A stretch of DNA of 64,000 bases from Caloranaerobacter sp. TR13 (GTDB lineage Bacteria; Bacillota; Clostridia; Tissierellales; Thermohalobacteraceae), in contig NZ_JXLL01000002.1 in the NCBI RefSeq assembly GCF_001316435.1, positions 215,768 to 279,767 on the forward strand. Reading direction: 5' to 3'. This document shows, piece after piece, positions 1 to 8,308 of this stretch (within the stretch, counting starts at the first letter, position 1; the number at the start of each line of letters is the position of its first letter). Under the pieces are notes generated by a model. It had not been told where the DNA came from. It did no database searches and worked only from the letters and a program-made list of their open reading frames with translations. A program made the translations under genes and the position numbers.

Positions 1-1200
1 CGTTGGAAACAAGTTTTAATAATAGTGTTAGCTGGATTAGCTTTGTTTGTGTTTCCTATTTTTAGAACAAGGCATAAAGTTGAGCAAAACTTGCCTATAG
101 AAACAGAAGAGTCAGCAACTAAAAAAATAAATGATAAAACTGATATAGTGAAGGAAATAAAACAACCGTTAGAAATTAAGTATATCATAATGGTTGATGA
201 GAGGTTAGGTTTTGCTTTTGAAGAGAATAATATTTTGCGGACTATTGATGGAGGGAAAACATGGAGTGAAGTAACTCCACCTAACTTTTCAATTGGAAAT
301 TTACCAGATGGTATTGTATATGACTTTATTAATTATAACACGGGCTGGATTGCAATAGGCAATACAGATGAACGCAAGGCAATAATCCTTAAGACAGCTG
401 ATGAAGGTCAAACTTGGAATGTTAAAGAACTTAATGGTATAAAGAATGTTGCTGCATTAGATTTTATAGACCAGAATAATGGATGGCTTATGGCAAATGC
501 TGACGGTGCTTTAGGAAGTGAAGTTGTAGAAATTTTTTTCACTAGAGATGGTGGGAATAACTGGATAAAAATAATGACAAATCAACCAGATAAAAAAACA
601 TCTGGTGCATTGCCGTTTGCTGGGCATAAATTTGGAATAAGTTTTAATGATATACAGACTGGTTGGACAGTAGTAGATTATGGATCGCTAGATGAAAGAT
701 GGTTTTATGTTACAAAAGACGGTGGTTACACATGGCATGCAGAAAAACTTCCAATTCCTAAAGAAATCGAATTGCTTAATGTTAACCCACATATATCACT
801 GCCAAAATTCTTTTCAGATAGAGAGGGTGTATTTTGGGAAGTATTTCCTGGAGATATAAAAGATGAAAGTAAGATAGTTTTCTTTCAAACGAAAGATGGA
901 GGAGTCAGTTGGAAGCCATCTACACCTATAACTATTTCTGGTAAATTTGCGATAGATTTTATTAATTTACAAGAAGGATGGATTATTAATGATCAGTATA
1001 TTTATAAAACAAAAAATGGAGCACAACATTGGGATAGAATTACAATAGATATAAATCTTAAAGGGAATGTAAAGTTTACATTGGTTAATAGTAATGTTGG
1101 CTGGATTATCAGACAAGATACTTCAAAATGGGGAGCTTGGCACTTATACAAGACTAATGATGGTGGATATATATGGTCAGAAATTGAAATTAAAAAGTAG
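1..1200 (+). CDS. Asp-box/YCF48-like beta-propeller protein, 5' partial
   Basis: The reading frame is open to the left edge of the window, so the gene very probably begins upstream; the GTG at 25 has no ribosome site and lies inside a hydrophobic stretch that looks like an N-terminal membrane anchor. The rest is a soluble domain with about seven Asp-box-like units (TIDGGKTW, TADEGQTW, TRDGGNNW, TKDGGYTW, TKDGGVSW, TKNGAQHW, TNDGGYIW), spaced 45-60 residues apart. Asp-boxes mark blades of BNR/sialidase and YCF48-type propellers. I infer an anchored extracytoplasmic propeller; no sialidase active site is visible, so no enzymatic role is claimed. Confidence 0.75.
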   Translation, partial: RWKQVLIIVLAGLALFVFPIFRTRHKVEQNLPIETEESATKKINDKTDIVKEIKQPLEIKYIIMVDERLGFAFEENNILRTIDGGKTWSEVTPPNFSIGNLPDGIVYDFINYNTGWIAIGNTDERKAIILKTADEGQTWNVKELNGIKNVAALDFIDQNNGWLMANADGALGSEVVEIFFTRDGGNNWIKIMTNQPDKKTSGALPFAGHKFGISFNDIQTGWTVVDYGSLDERWFYVTKDGGYTWHAEKLPIPKEIELLNVNPHISLPKFFSDREGVFWEVFPGDIKDESKIVFFQTKDGGVSWKPSTPITISGKFAIDFINLQEGWIINDQYIYKTKNGAQHWDRITIDINLKGNVKFTLVNSNVGWIIRQDTSKWGAWHLYKTNDGGYIWSEIEIKK

Positions 1201-1202
1201 TT

Positions 1203-1229
1203 TTCTATAATCCATAGGAAATTATATTC
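1203..1229 (+). repeat. Half copy of the double-hairpin repeat (left arm only)
   Basis: The 20 bases TATAATCCATAGGAAATTAT here are identical to the left arm of the repeat at 38611 and nearly identical to that at 16378. The rest of the element is absent. It sits between the propeller gene and the P-loop gene. It may be a decayed copy or a solo arm. Confidence 0.5.
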
Positions 1230-1252
1230 AATATAAATAAAGAGGTGTTGAA

Positions 1253-1777
1253 ATGAAAAGAATATTAATTCTTGGGTCAGCAGGCTCAGGAAAATCGACT
1301 TTAGCCAAAAGATTAGGAGAAATAACAGGTATAGATGTTTTGCATTTAGATACAATCCATTGGAAACCAGGATGGATAGAAGCGCCAAGAGAAGAGTTTT
1401 TAAGTAAGTTAAAAGCATTTTTAGAAAAAGATTCATGGATAATAGATGGTAATTATAGAAATACATTAGATATGAGGCTGGAGTTAGCTGATACAGTTAT
1501 TTTTATTGATATGTCAAGATTATTTTGTATATATAGAGCAATAAAAAGAAGATTCATGTATAGAAGAAAATCAAGACCTGATATAACTCAAGGATGTGAT
1601 GAAAAAATTGATTGGGAATTTTTAAAGTGGATATGGCAATATCCAGTTAAGAATAAGCCAGAAATATTAGCTAAGCTAGAAAACTGCTTAACAGAAAAAG
1701 AAATATATATTTTGAAAGGCAAAAAAGAGATAGAACGCTTTATTGGAAATGTGAAAAATATACATGCTATTGGCTGA
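1253..1777 (+). CDS. P-loop NTPase, adenylate-kinase-like (FlaR/topology-modulation family)
   Basis: A 174-residue protein with a Walker A motif at the extreme N-terminus (GSAGSGKST, residues 8-16), a small-kinase-like fold, and IIDGNYRNTLDMRL near residue 65, typical of the group annotated as DNA topology modulation protein FlaR or AAA-family ATPase. The basic stretch KRRFMYRRKSRPD around residues 98-110 resembles the lid of nucleoside/shikimate kinases. Start is ATG at 1253 behind AGAGGTG. The true substrate is unknown; the FlaR name is historical and should not be taken as function. Confidence 0.75.
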   Translation: MKRILILGSAGSGKSTLAKRLGEITGIDVLHLDTIHWKPGWIEAPREEFLSKLKAFLEKDSWIIDGNYRNTLDMRLELADTVIFIDMSRLFCIYRAIKRRFMYRRKSRPDITQGCDEKIDWEFLKWIWQYPVKNKPEILAKLENCLTEKEIYILKGKKEIERFIGNVKNIHAIG

Positions 1778-1784
1778 TAACTTT

Positions 1785-1857
1785 TTTCACCTTTATTCTA
1801 TATTTGCATAAAATATATTAGAAATGACTAGACATGCCAAAAAGAATAGAGGTGAAA
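1785..1857 (+). promoter_or_regulatory. SigK-like promoter inside an inverted repeat that includes the Shine-Dalgarno
   Basis: AC at 1789-1790, 16 bases, then CATAAAATA at 1807-1815 fits the mother-cell SigK pattern (AC-N16/17-CATANNNTA). The 15 bases at 1785-1799 pair with 1843-1857 (14 Watson-Crick pairs and one G-T); the right arm contains the AGAGGTGA ribosome site of the gene at 1865. The promoter reading is inferred from consensus only. Confidence 0.5.
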
Positions 1858-1864
1858 TCTAAGT

Positions 1865-2446
1865 ATGTATAATAAACTACTTAATAATGAAAGTCAAAAT
1901 ACTAAGAGTCTATTTGGTTCGATTGGAATAATAATACCTTTATTCCTTTTATTTGGAGTTAAAAATTTAAATATTGATTTAGGAAATATTAATGTTAAAG
2001 ATAGAATTGAGATGATGAAGAATATAAAACCTTACTTTTATGAAAAAGACCAAAGAATTTTAAGTAAAATACAAGATGTATTAGAAATAATTTATAAGAT
2101 TAACAGGCTTGTAGATGGTGATTATTCAAAAGAAGTTGTGAATACATTATCAGGCATGGACAGGATACAGAGAAAAGAAAGAATATTAAAAGAGATATCA
2201 AAATATGTGAATGAGAAAGATAAAAAAATAATTAGTATGGCTGTAGATTCTAAAGAAAGAATATATCAAGCAAAAGCTAATATAACAGGATACAAGAATA
2301 AGTCTATTCAATCTAATGTAAATAAGGTTGAATCTATGGTGAATTTTATAAAATGTTTTAAACCTGTTTTGGATGATAAAACCAATAAGCAAATTAAGAA
2401 AATAGAAAAAATAATGGAAATAATTAAATCTGATAATATATATTAG
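1865..2446 (+). CDS. Hypothetical protein with N-terminal membrane segment and internal repeats
   Basis: I do not recognise this 193-residue protein. Residues 16-36 form one hydrophobic segment (FGSIGIIIPLFLLFG); the remainder is charged and predicted helical. Three segments resemble one another: around residues 55-85 (PYFYEKDQRILSKIQDVLEI), 112-140 (KYVNEKDKKIISMAVDS) and 162-188 (CFKPVLDDKTNKQIKKIEKI), so the body is probably a helical repeat made by internal duplication. A SigK-like promoter precedes it and another small putative spore gene follows, which suggests mother-cell expression during sporulation. That role is inference. Confidence 0.7.
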   Translation: MYNKLLNNESQNTKSLFGSIGIIIPLFLLFGVKNLNIDLGNINVKDRIEMMKNIKPYFYEKDQRILSKIQDVLEIIYKINRLVDGDYSKEVVNTLSGMDRIQRKERILKEISKYVNEKDKKIISMAVDSKERIYQAKANITGYKNKSIQSNVNKVESMVNFIKCFKPVLDDKTNKQIKKIEKIMEIIKSDNIY

Positions 2447-2463
2447 TTAAGTTTTGTAACCAA

Positions 2464-2525
2464 AAACTCCCTTCTAGAATAGTATATATTAGGCGAAACC
2501 TATAACATATTTGGGGAGGGAGTTT
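2464..2525 (+). promoter_or_regulatory. Inverted repeat covering the ribosome site of the 51-residue protein
   Basis: AAACTCCCT at 2464-2472 is the reverse complement of AGGGAGTTT at 2517-2525, which contains the GGGAGG ribosome site of the small gene at 2528. A weak SigK-like match (AC at 2459, 17 bases, AATAGTATA at 2478) lies at the left arm; its first -10 base deviates from consensus. Confidence 0.35.
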
Positions 2526-2527
2526 GA

Positions 2528-2683
2528 GTGGCTGAAGGATTGTTCTATAATGATCAAAGTTTATTATTTTTCTTTCTATTGCTAGTTTTATTCTTTAATA
2601 AGTGTGATTGGTGTGGAGATGGTGACGATAGCTTATTGTTCTTCTTCTTATTGTTAGTAATACTATTTGGCTGCTATTGCTAA
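2528..2683 (+). CDS. Small hydrophobic Cys-containing protein (51 residues), sporulation-type
   Basis: GTG start at 2528 behind GGGAGG; 51 codons. The protein is two hydrophobic segments, SLLFFFLLLVLFF and SLLFFFLLLVILFG, separated by the polar NKCDWCGDGDD; it ends GCYC. The two segments are near copies of each other, so the protein is a symmetrical hairpin with Cys residues at the turn and the tail. Such short Leu/Phe-rich proteins are common in spore-forming Clostridia and are often called sporulation proteins; I cannot name the family with certainty. A terminator follows directly. Confidence 0.7.
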   Translation: MAEGLFYNDQSLLFFFLLLVLFFNKCDWCGDGDDSLLFFFLLLVILFGCYC

Positions 2684-2700
2684 AACAATACCTACTTCAG

Positions 2701-2735
2701 GCAGAGGTATTAAAAACCTCTGCTAAAATTTTGCT
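2701..2735 (+). terminator. Rho-independent terminator
   Basis: Perfect 8-bp stem GCAGAGGT/ACCTCTGC (2701-2708 with 2716-2723), 7-base loop, then a moderately T-rich tail. Confidence 0.65.
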
Positions 2736-2820
2736 TTGTAAAAGTTAATTGTTGACAATAGTTGGATTCATTGATAGATTTTTATTAACAGAGAATATTT
2801 TGATGGGGGAGTATTTAACT

Positions 2821-3681
2821 ATGATTAGTCTTAGAAAAGCAACAGAAAAAGACAAGGAATCAATATTAGGCATCTCAAAGACTATATGGGATGGGGATGA
2901 CTATATTCCATTAGTTGTAGACGATTGGATAGCTGATAAAGAAGGAGAATTTACAGTAGCAGAAATTGATGGGAAAGTAAAAGGTTTTGCTAAATTTACA
3001 GTATTAAGACCTGGAGAATATTGGCTTGAAGGGATAAGGGTTGATAGCAAATCTAGAGGAATGGGGATAGGAAAAGAAATAACCAAGTATTATATTGATA
3101 AGGCTAAGAAAAAAGGATATAAATCTTTGGCTTTATCTACTTATATAGAGAACTATGAAAGCATAAAAATTATTGAAAAGTTTGGCTTCAAAAAAACTAC
3201 TGCATTTAGATTTTTTTATAAATCTGGTGAGATTGATTTAAACTTATCAAATGTAAAGCATTTTGAGAAGGCAACTGAAGTTGAAGAAGTCAAATATATT
3301 TTAAATAGTAATGAAATAAAAGCTAGCAATGGATATTTATCATTTGATTGGACATTCATGAAAGCAACAGAAGAGTTACTTGAAGAATTGATAAATGAAG
3401 GTTCAATATATGTATTAAAAGAAGGCCAAAATATTAATTCTACAATTATACTAAGCAATAAAAAGGCAAAGGGGAAAGGTCTTTCAATATCATATTTAGG
3501 TGGAAAAGGGTATTATCTAGATGGTATCAATTTTGCCTTTTCAAAATATTTAGAAGGTGGATATGATTGGCTTTCATTTATGTGTCCAGATATACAAGAA
3601 ATAAAAGAATCTGCTTATAAAGCTGGTTTTGAAACTTTTGAAAATTATCAGGTAGATGTGTTTGTGTATGAATATGTTTAA
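2821..3681 (+). CDS. GNAT family N-acetyltransferase
   Basis: Residues 1-145 form a typical GNAT domain with the acetyl-CoA loop RGMGIGKE after VDSKS, and NYESIKIIEKFGFKK as the C-terminal half. A second region of about 130 residues (from SNVKHFEKATEV) may be a divergent accessory domain, giving 286 residues, longer than a single GNAT. I chose ATG 2821 because GGGGGAG lies 9 bases upstream; the frame is open further upstream (to 2749) but that stretch lacks a ribosome site and reads as spacer. The acyl acceptor is unknown. Confidence 0.85.
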   Translation: MISLRKATEKDKESILGISKTIWDGDDYIPLVVDDWIADKEGEFTVAEIDGKVKGFAKFTVLRPGEYWLEGIRVDSKSRGMGIGKEITKYYIDKAKKKGYKSLALSTYIENYESIKIIEKFGFKKTTAFRFFYKSGEIDLNLSNVKHFEKATEVEEVKYILNSNEIKASNGYLSFDWTFMKATEELLEELINEGSIYVLKEGQNINSTIILSNKKAKGKGLSISYLGGKGYYLDGINFAFSKYLEGGYDWLSFMCPDIQEIKESAYKAGFETFENYQVDVFVYEYV

Positions 3682-3705
3682 TTATTGGACAAGGAGGGAA
3701 TTAAA

Positions 3706-5094
3706 ATGTTAAGTAAATCAGTAATAGAAGATGTTTTGCTTGAGGCTCTATCTACGGGTGGAGATTTTGCAGAAATATTTGTTGAAGACAAATTTAATAA
3801 TAGTCTTTTAATGATAGGTGGGAAGATTGAGAAAGCAGTATCAGGACGAGATTTTGGAATAGGAATAAGGATATTTAATAAAACAAATAGTGTATATGCA
3901 TATACAAACAATTCCTCAAGGGAAAATCTTTTGAAAGTAGCAAAAGAGGCAGCTTTGGCTTTAAATGGAGCAAAAGGCGATATTACTTTAAATTTGATGA
4001 AAAGCGATGTAAAAAGCATACATAACATAGTATTATTACCAAGTACCATAGAGAAATCTAAAAAAATTGATTTGATGAAAAGAGCATATTTTGCAGCAAA
4101 AAATTATGATGAAGTTATAACTCAAGTTACTATTAGATATTTAGATGAAGAGCAAAATGTTTTGATTGCTAATACTGAAGGTCTTTATGTAGAGGATAAA
4201 AGAGTAAGAACGAGAACAGCTATTCAAACTGTAGCTTCAAGAAATGGAGAAATGCAATCGGGATTTTATGCTCCTGGTGCTCATATGGGGTTTGAGTTTT
4301 ATGAGAAAATAAATATTGAAGAATATGCAAAAGAAGCAGCAAGGATTGCTAAAACTATGATATATGCAGATTATTGCCCAAGTGGTAAAATGCCAGTAAT
4401 TATTGATAATGATTTTGGTGGTGTAATATTCCATGAAGCTTGTGGGCATGGACTTGAAGCTACTTCTGTAGCAAAAGGAACGTCAATATTTGCAGGGAAA
4501 ATAGGAGAAAAAGTTGCATCAGAACTTGTTACTGCAATAGATGATGGTACAATACCAAATGCATGGGGGTCACAAAATATAGATGATGAAGGTACTCCGA
4601 CTCAGAAGAATATACTTATTGAAAATGGAATACTAAAAGGCTATATGGTTGATAAGTTGAACGGTAGAAGAATGGGAGTAAAATCAACAGGTTCTGGCAG
4701 AAGACAATCTTACAAATATGCTCCGACTTCAAGGATGACAAATACCTATATTGCTAATGGTAAATCAACTAAGGAAGAGATAATAGCTAATACAGAATAT
4801 GGTTTATATGCAAAATATATGGGTGGAGGTTCAGTAAATACATCAACTGGTGATTTTAATTTTGCTGTTATGGAAGGTTATTTGATTAGAAATGGAAAAA
4901 TAGAGAAACCTGTTAGAGGAGCTACATTAATCGGCAATGGTTTAGAAGTTTTGAAAAAAATAGATATGGTAGGTAATAATTTAGGATTTGGCCAGGGAAT
5001 GTGCGGCTCAGTTAGTGGTAGTATTCCAGCTAATGTAGGGCAACCTACCATTAGAGTTCAATCTATGACAGTAGGCGGAAGAAAGGGTGAATAG
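3706..5094 (+). CDS. tldD: TldD-type metalloprotease subunit
   Basis: 462 residues with the TldD zinc-site motif HEACGHGLEA (HExxxH) in the central part; the PmbA/TldE partner lacks this motif. In E. coli TldD and TldE form a heterodimer that degrades unfolded peptides and processes microcin B17 and CcdA. The start is ATG 3706 with AAGGAGG seven bases upstream; the in-frame ATG-like codon at 3685 would overlap the ribosome site. It is followed after two bases by the tldE-like gene, so the two are translated together. Full family length and well conserved. Confidence 0.92.
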   Translation: MLSKSVIEDVLLEALSTGGDFAEIFVEDKFNNSLLMIGGKIEKAVSGRDFGIGIRIFNKTNSVYAYTNNSSRENLLKVAKEAALALNGAKGDITLNLMKSDVKSIHNIVLLPSTIEKSKKIDLMKRAYFAAKNYDEVITQVTIRYLDEEQNVLIANTEGLYVEDKRVRTRTAIQTVASRNGEMQSGFYAPGAHMGFEFYEKINIEEYAKEAARIAKTMIYADYCPSGKMPVIIDNDFGGVIFHEACGHGLEATSVAKGTSIFAGKIGEKVASELVTAIDDGTIPNAWGSQNIDDEGTPTQKNILIENGILKGYMVDKLNGRRMGVKSTGSGRRQSYKYAPTSRMTNTYIANGKSTKEEIIANTEYGLYAKYMGGGSVNTSTGDFNFAVMEGYLIRNGKIEKPVRGATLIGNGLEVLKKIDMVGNNLGFGQGMCGSVSGSIPANVGQPTIRVQSMTVGGRKGE

Positions 5095-5096
5095 AA

Positions 5097-6452
5097 GTGG
5101 ATAAAAGAGTCTTAATAAATAAAATATTTGAAGAAGGTAGAAAAGTAGGTTTAGAAGATATGGAAGTTTATATCCAAGGAAGTAATAATTTTAACTTAAG
5201 AGTATTTAAAGGCGAAATAGATGAGTTTAGTATTTCAAAAGAAGAAGGTCTTTCATTCAGATGTTTGTATAATGGTAAAATGGGATATTCTTACACGGAA
5301 AAAATAGACGAAACTTCTATAGATATGCTGATTAACGAGGCCATAGAAAATGCGAAGGTAATAGACAGTGAGGATATTGAAGAAATATTTGTGGGTTCAA
5401 ATACTTATAGAGAAGTTAATAGTTTTAATGATGAATTAGAAAATATTAGTGCTAAAGATGAAATAGAATTTATAAAGTTATTGGAAAAGGAAGCTCTAAA
5501 GCTTGATAGTAGAGTTGTATCTGTACCTCATTGTATTTTTGGTAAGCAGTCTTTATACACAATGCTTGTCAATACAAAAGGACTAGATTTAGAGAATAAG
5601 TCTAATATTGCTTATGCTTATGTGAATGTAATGGTAAAAGAAAACGATGATGTTAAGACTAGCAGCAAATATGTAATTTCAAATGATTTTTCTGAATTTG
5701 ATTATAAAGCATTAGCTAAGCAAGCTGTAGATGAAGCAAATTCAATGTTAGGTGCAGAGAGTATTAAATCTGATGCTTATCCAATAATATTGAGAAATGA
5801 TGTTGCAGCTAATATTTTAGAGGCTTTTTCGCCTATTTTTTCAGCTGAGAATGTTCAAAAAGATTTATCTTTACTTAAAGGTAAATTAAATAAAAAGATA
5901 GCAAATGAAATTATAACAATAGTGGATGATCCATTTATGCAAGGTGGAATCGCTTCTTGCAGTTTTGATAGTGAAGGAGTCGCTACAAAATATAAAAAGG
6001 TTATAGATAAAGGTGTACTTACAACATACTTGCATAATACAAAGACTGCTAAAAAAGATGGAGTACAGTCGACAGGGAATGGCTTTAAATCTTCATTTAA
6101 ATCACCTGTTTCTATATCACCAACAAATATGTATATTGAAAAAGGAAATAAAAGTCTTGATGAAATGATAAAAAGTATTAAAAAGGGTATACTTATAACC
6201 AATGTGGAAGGGCTACATTCGGGCTTAAATACTGTTTCTGGAGATTTTTCACTTGCATCATCAGGTTATGAAATAGTAGATGGAAGAATAAATAGACCTG
6301 TAAATCAGATAACAATAGCTGGTAATTTTTATGATTTATTAAATAATGTATTAGAAGTAGGCAATGATTTGAAGTTTGCATTACCTATGGGGAATGGTTT
6401 TATTGGTTCACCATCTTTAAAGATAAAGGAGCTTTCAGTTTCTGGTATATAA
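5097..6452 (+). CDS. pmbA: TldE/PmbA-type metalloprotease partner subunit
   Basis: 451 residues, homologous throughout to the upstream TldD protein (for example the GVxSTGNG and NTVSGDFSLASSGY segments matching TldD STGSGRR and NTSTGDFNFAVMEGY) but without HExxxH, as expected of the TldE half. GTG start at 5097, two bases after the tldD stop, with GAAAGGTG-like ribosome site inside the end of tldD. Acts with TldD as a cytoplasmic peptidase; peptide substrates in Clostridia are unknown. Confidence 0.9.
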   Translation: MDKRVLINKIFEEGRKVGLEDMEVYIQGSNNFNLRVFKGEIDEFSISKEEGLSFRCLYNGKMGYSYTEKIDETSIDMLINEAIENAKVIDSEDIEEIFVGSNTYREVNSFNDELENISAKDEIEFIKLLEKEALKLDSRVVSVPHCIFGKQSLYTMLVNTKGLDLENKSNIAYAYVNVMVKENDDVKTSSKYVISNDFSEFDYKALAKQAVDEANSMLGAESIKSDAYPIILRNDVAANILEAFSPIFSAENVQKDLSLLKGKLNKKIANEIITIVDDPFMQGGIASCSFDSEGVATKYKKVIDKGVLTTYLHNTKTAKKDGVQSTGNGFKSSFKSPVSISPTNMYIEKGNKSLDEMIKSIKKGILITNVEGLHSGLNTVSGDFSLASSGYEIVDGRINRPVNQITIAGNFYDLLNNVLEVGNDLKFALPMGNGFIGSPSLKIKELSVSGI

Positions 6453-6473
6453 GTAGTAGGGAGGGCAGTTAAT

Positions 6474-6845
6474 ATGGATAAAAAAAGAAAAATTATTAAA
6501 CAATACTATTTTACGCTTGTTATAATGCTTATTGCATATTTTTTAATATTTTTAGCTCTTAAGTATTTTGATATTTTTAATATAGGTGAAAACAAATTAT
6601 TATTTGTATTTGCTACATTTGTATATTATATTGTTGTTAAAAATACTTTATCAAATTATTTCAAGAAAAAAATATTTGAAATTGATCCTAAATTAAAACA
6701 AAAAGAACAGAAAGATAACGATAAAGTTAAACAAGTAAAACAGGTATTTTTAAGTTCTGAAACTAAATGGTATAAAAATGTTAATTTAATATATATATTG
6801 GCTATGATAGTTATTGCTTTGTTGTTTACGATATTTAGCAAATAA
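6474..6845 (+). CDS. Small integral membrane protein, unknown function
   Basis: 123 residues, ATG behind GGGAGG. Three hydrophobic segments: about residues 11-30 (YFTLVIMLIAYFLIFLALKY), 42-58 and 103-120. Between the second and third lies a strongly charged lysine-rich cytoplasmic loop (KLKQKEQKDNDKVKQVKQ). I do not recognise a family. It follows the tldD-pmbA pair by 21 bases and is closed by a terminator, so it is the last gene of that operon. Confidence 0.7.
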   Translation: MDKKRKIIKQYYFTLVIMLIAYFLIFLALKYFDIFNIGENKLLFVFATFVYYIVVKNTLSNYFKKKIFEIDPKLKQKEQKDNDKVKQVKQVFLSSETKWYKNVNLIYILAMIVIALLFTIFSK

Positions 6846-6866
6846 GATCGGTATATAGAATCTTGC

Positions 6867-6895
6867 AATCCAACCTCAATTGGTTGGATTTTTTG
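6867..6895 (+). terminator. Rho-independent terminator
   Basis: 9-bp stem AATCCAACC/GGTTGGATT with a 6-base loop followed by TTTTTG; ends the tldD-pmbA operon. Confidence 0.85.
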
Positions 6896-6937
6896 TATAT
6901 AGGGTATAATTATAATTAATACAGAAGGAGGGTTTTT

Positions 6938-7336
6938 ATGGAGCGAACATTAGTTATTATAAAACCAGACGGTGTTAAAAGGGGGCTGATAGGCGAGATA
7001 ATAAGTAGATATGAAAGAAAAGGTTTTAAAATCTTAGATGCAAAGCTAATAAGAGCTGATAGAAAGATTTTAGAGCAGCATTATGCAGAGCATAAGGGTA
7101 AAGATTTTTTTGAAAAACTAGTTGCCTATATGATGGAAGGGCCTGTAATGGTAATGATTATAGAAGGTGAAGATGCAATAGAAATAATAAGAAATATGAA
7201 TGGGCATAAAGACCCTAAGAAGGCATTACCTGGAACTATTAGAGGAGATTATGCAAATAGTGTAACTAAAAATATAGTACATGCATCTGATAGTATAGAA
7301 GCTGCAATAAGAGAGATAAATATATGGTTTAAGTAA
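6938..7336 (+). CDS. ndk: Nucleoside diphosphate kinase
   Basis: 132 residues. Transfers the gamma phosphate of ATP to NDPs through a phospho-histidine. Visible hallmarks: [15 protein letters not shown] at the N-terminus, the Kpn loop, GTIRGDYA, and the active-site NIVHASDS, where His is the phosphate acceptor. Start ATG after AGAAGGAGGG. Slightly shorter than the E. coli enzyme (143) mainly at the C-terminus, as in many Firmicutes. The amidase gene follows 20 bases downstream. Confidence 0.95.
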   Translation: MERTLVIIKPDGVKRGLIGEIISRYERKGFKILDAKLIRADRKILEQHYAEHKGKDFFEKLVAYMMEGPVMVMIIEGEDAIEIIRNMNGHKDPKKALPGTIRGDYANSVTKNIVHASDSIEAAIREINIWFK

Positions 7337-7356
7337 TAGAATGGGGAGTGAGTAAA

Positions 7357-8190
7357 TTGGACAGATTTAAAATAGGGTTATGTCAATTATTAGTTAGTGA
7401 AGATAAGAAACAGAATATAAAAAAAGCAAAAGAAATGATAAATAGAGCAGTTGACATGGGAGCTGAACTCGTTGTATTACCTGAGATGTTTAACTGCCCT
7501 TATAATAATAGTTATTTTCCTAAATATGCAGAAAAATATCCAGATGGGGAAACTATCAAAATGTTATCAGAGGTTTCTAAAAAAAGAGGTATTTACTTAA
7601 TAGGAGGTTCTATACCAGAAAAAGACGATAAAGGTAATATATATAATACGAGCTTTGTTTTTGATAAAAAAGGTAACATTATCGGCAAACATAGAAAAAT
7701 ACATCTATTTGATGTAGATGTTGAAGGCGGAATTAGTTTTAGAGAATCAGATGTATTGAGCAGAGGGGATAGTTTAACTATTGTAGATACGGAATATGGG
7801 AAAATAGGTGTGGCAATTTGCTATGATATTAGATTTCCTGAATTGTTTAGATTGATGGCTCTAAAAGGTGTCAAAGTTATAATTGTGCCAGCTGCATTTA
7901 ATATGACAACTGGACCTGCTCATTGGGAATTGTTGTTTAGAATGCGAGCATTAGATAATCAGGTTTATATGATAGCTGTAGCACCAGCTAGAAATGAAAG
8001 TGCATCGTATGTATCGTATGGGAATTCAATTGTAACTGACCCTTGGGGAGGTATAGTAGGTAAATTAGATGAAAAAGAAGGAATTTTAATTAAGGAAATA
8101 GATTTAAAAAGAGTAGAAAAGATTAGAAAACAATTACCTATACTGAAACATTTGAGGAAAGATTTATATCAGATAAATTTGCAAAAATAG
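7357..8190 (+). CDS. Carbon-nitrogen hydrolase (nitrilase superfamily, omega-amidase/Nit2-like)
   Basis: About 277 residues. All three nitrilase-fold catalytic residues are visible: Glu in VVLPEMFNCP, Lys in HRKIHLFDVD and Cys in AICYDIRFPEL. The sequence resembles the Nit2/omega-amidase branch, which deamidates alpha-ketoglutaramate and similar acids; exact substrate unproven. I prefer TTG 7357, which has GGGGAGTG seven bases upstream; the GTG at 7348 lies within that ribosome site. Probably cotranscribed with ndk; terminator overlaps the stop. Confidence 0.87.
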   Translation: MDRFKIGLCQLLVSEDKKQNIKKAKEMINRAVDMGAELVVLPEMFNCPYNNSYFPKYAEKYPDGETIKMLSEVSKKRGIYLIGGSIPEKDDKGNIYNTSFVFDKKGNIIGKHRKIHLFDVDVEGGISFRESDVLSRGDSLTIVDTEYGKIGVAICYDIRFPELFRLMALKGVKVIIVPAAFNMTTGPAHWELLFRMRALDNQVYMIAVAPARNESASYVSYGNSIVTDPWGGIVGKLDEKEGILIKEIDLKRVEKIRKQLPILKHLRKDLYQINLQK

Positions 8191-8213
8191 GGGGCAAAAT
8201 GCTCCTTTTTTTA
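8189..8213 (+). terminator. Rho-independent terminator
   Basis: Short G/C-rich hairpin AGGGGGCA/TGCTCCT (one G-T pair) followed by T7, starting at the amidase stop codon. Confidence 0.7.
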
Positions 8214-8308
8214 ATACATACAAAATTAAAAACGTTTTAAAAAAGTATAACACATATAATGAAATGTGATATAATATATATAGAGTTATTATTAAGGAGG
8301 TGCTTTTA

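Noticed and set aside
5855..6202. Long antisense frame inside pmbA
   Set aside because: Shadow frame of a well conserved gene; no ribosome site or family motif.
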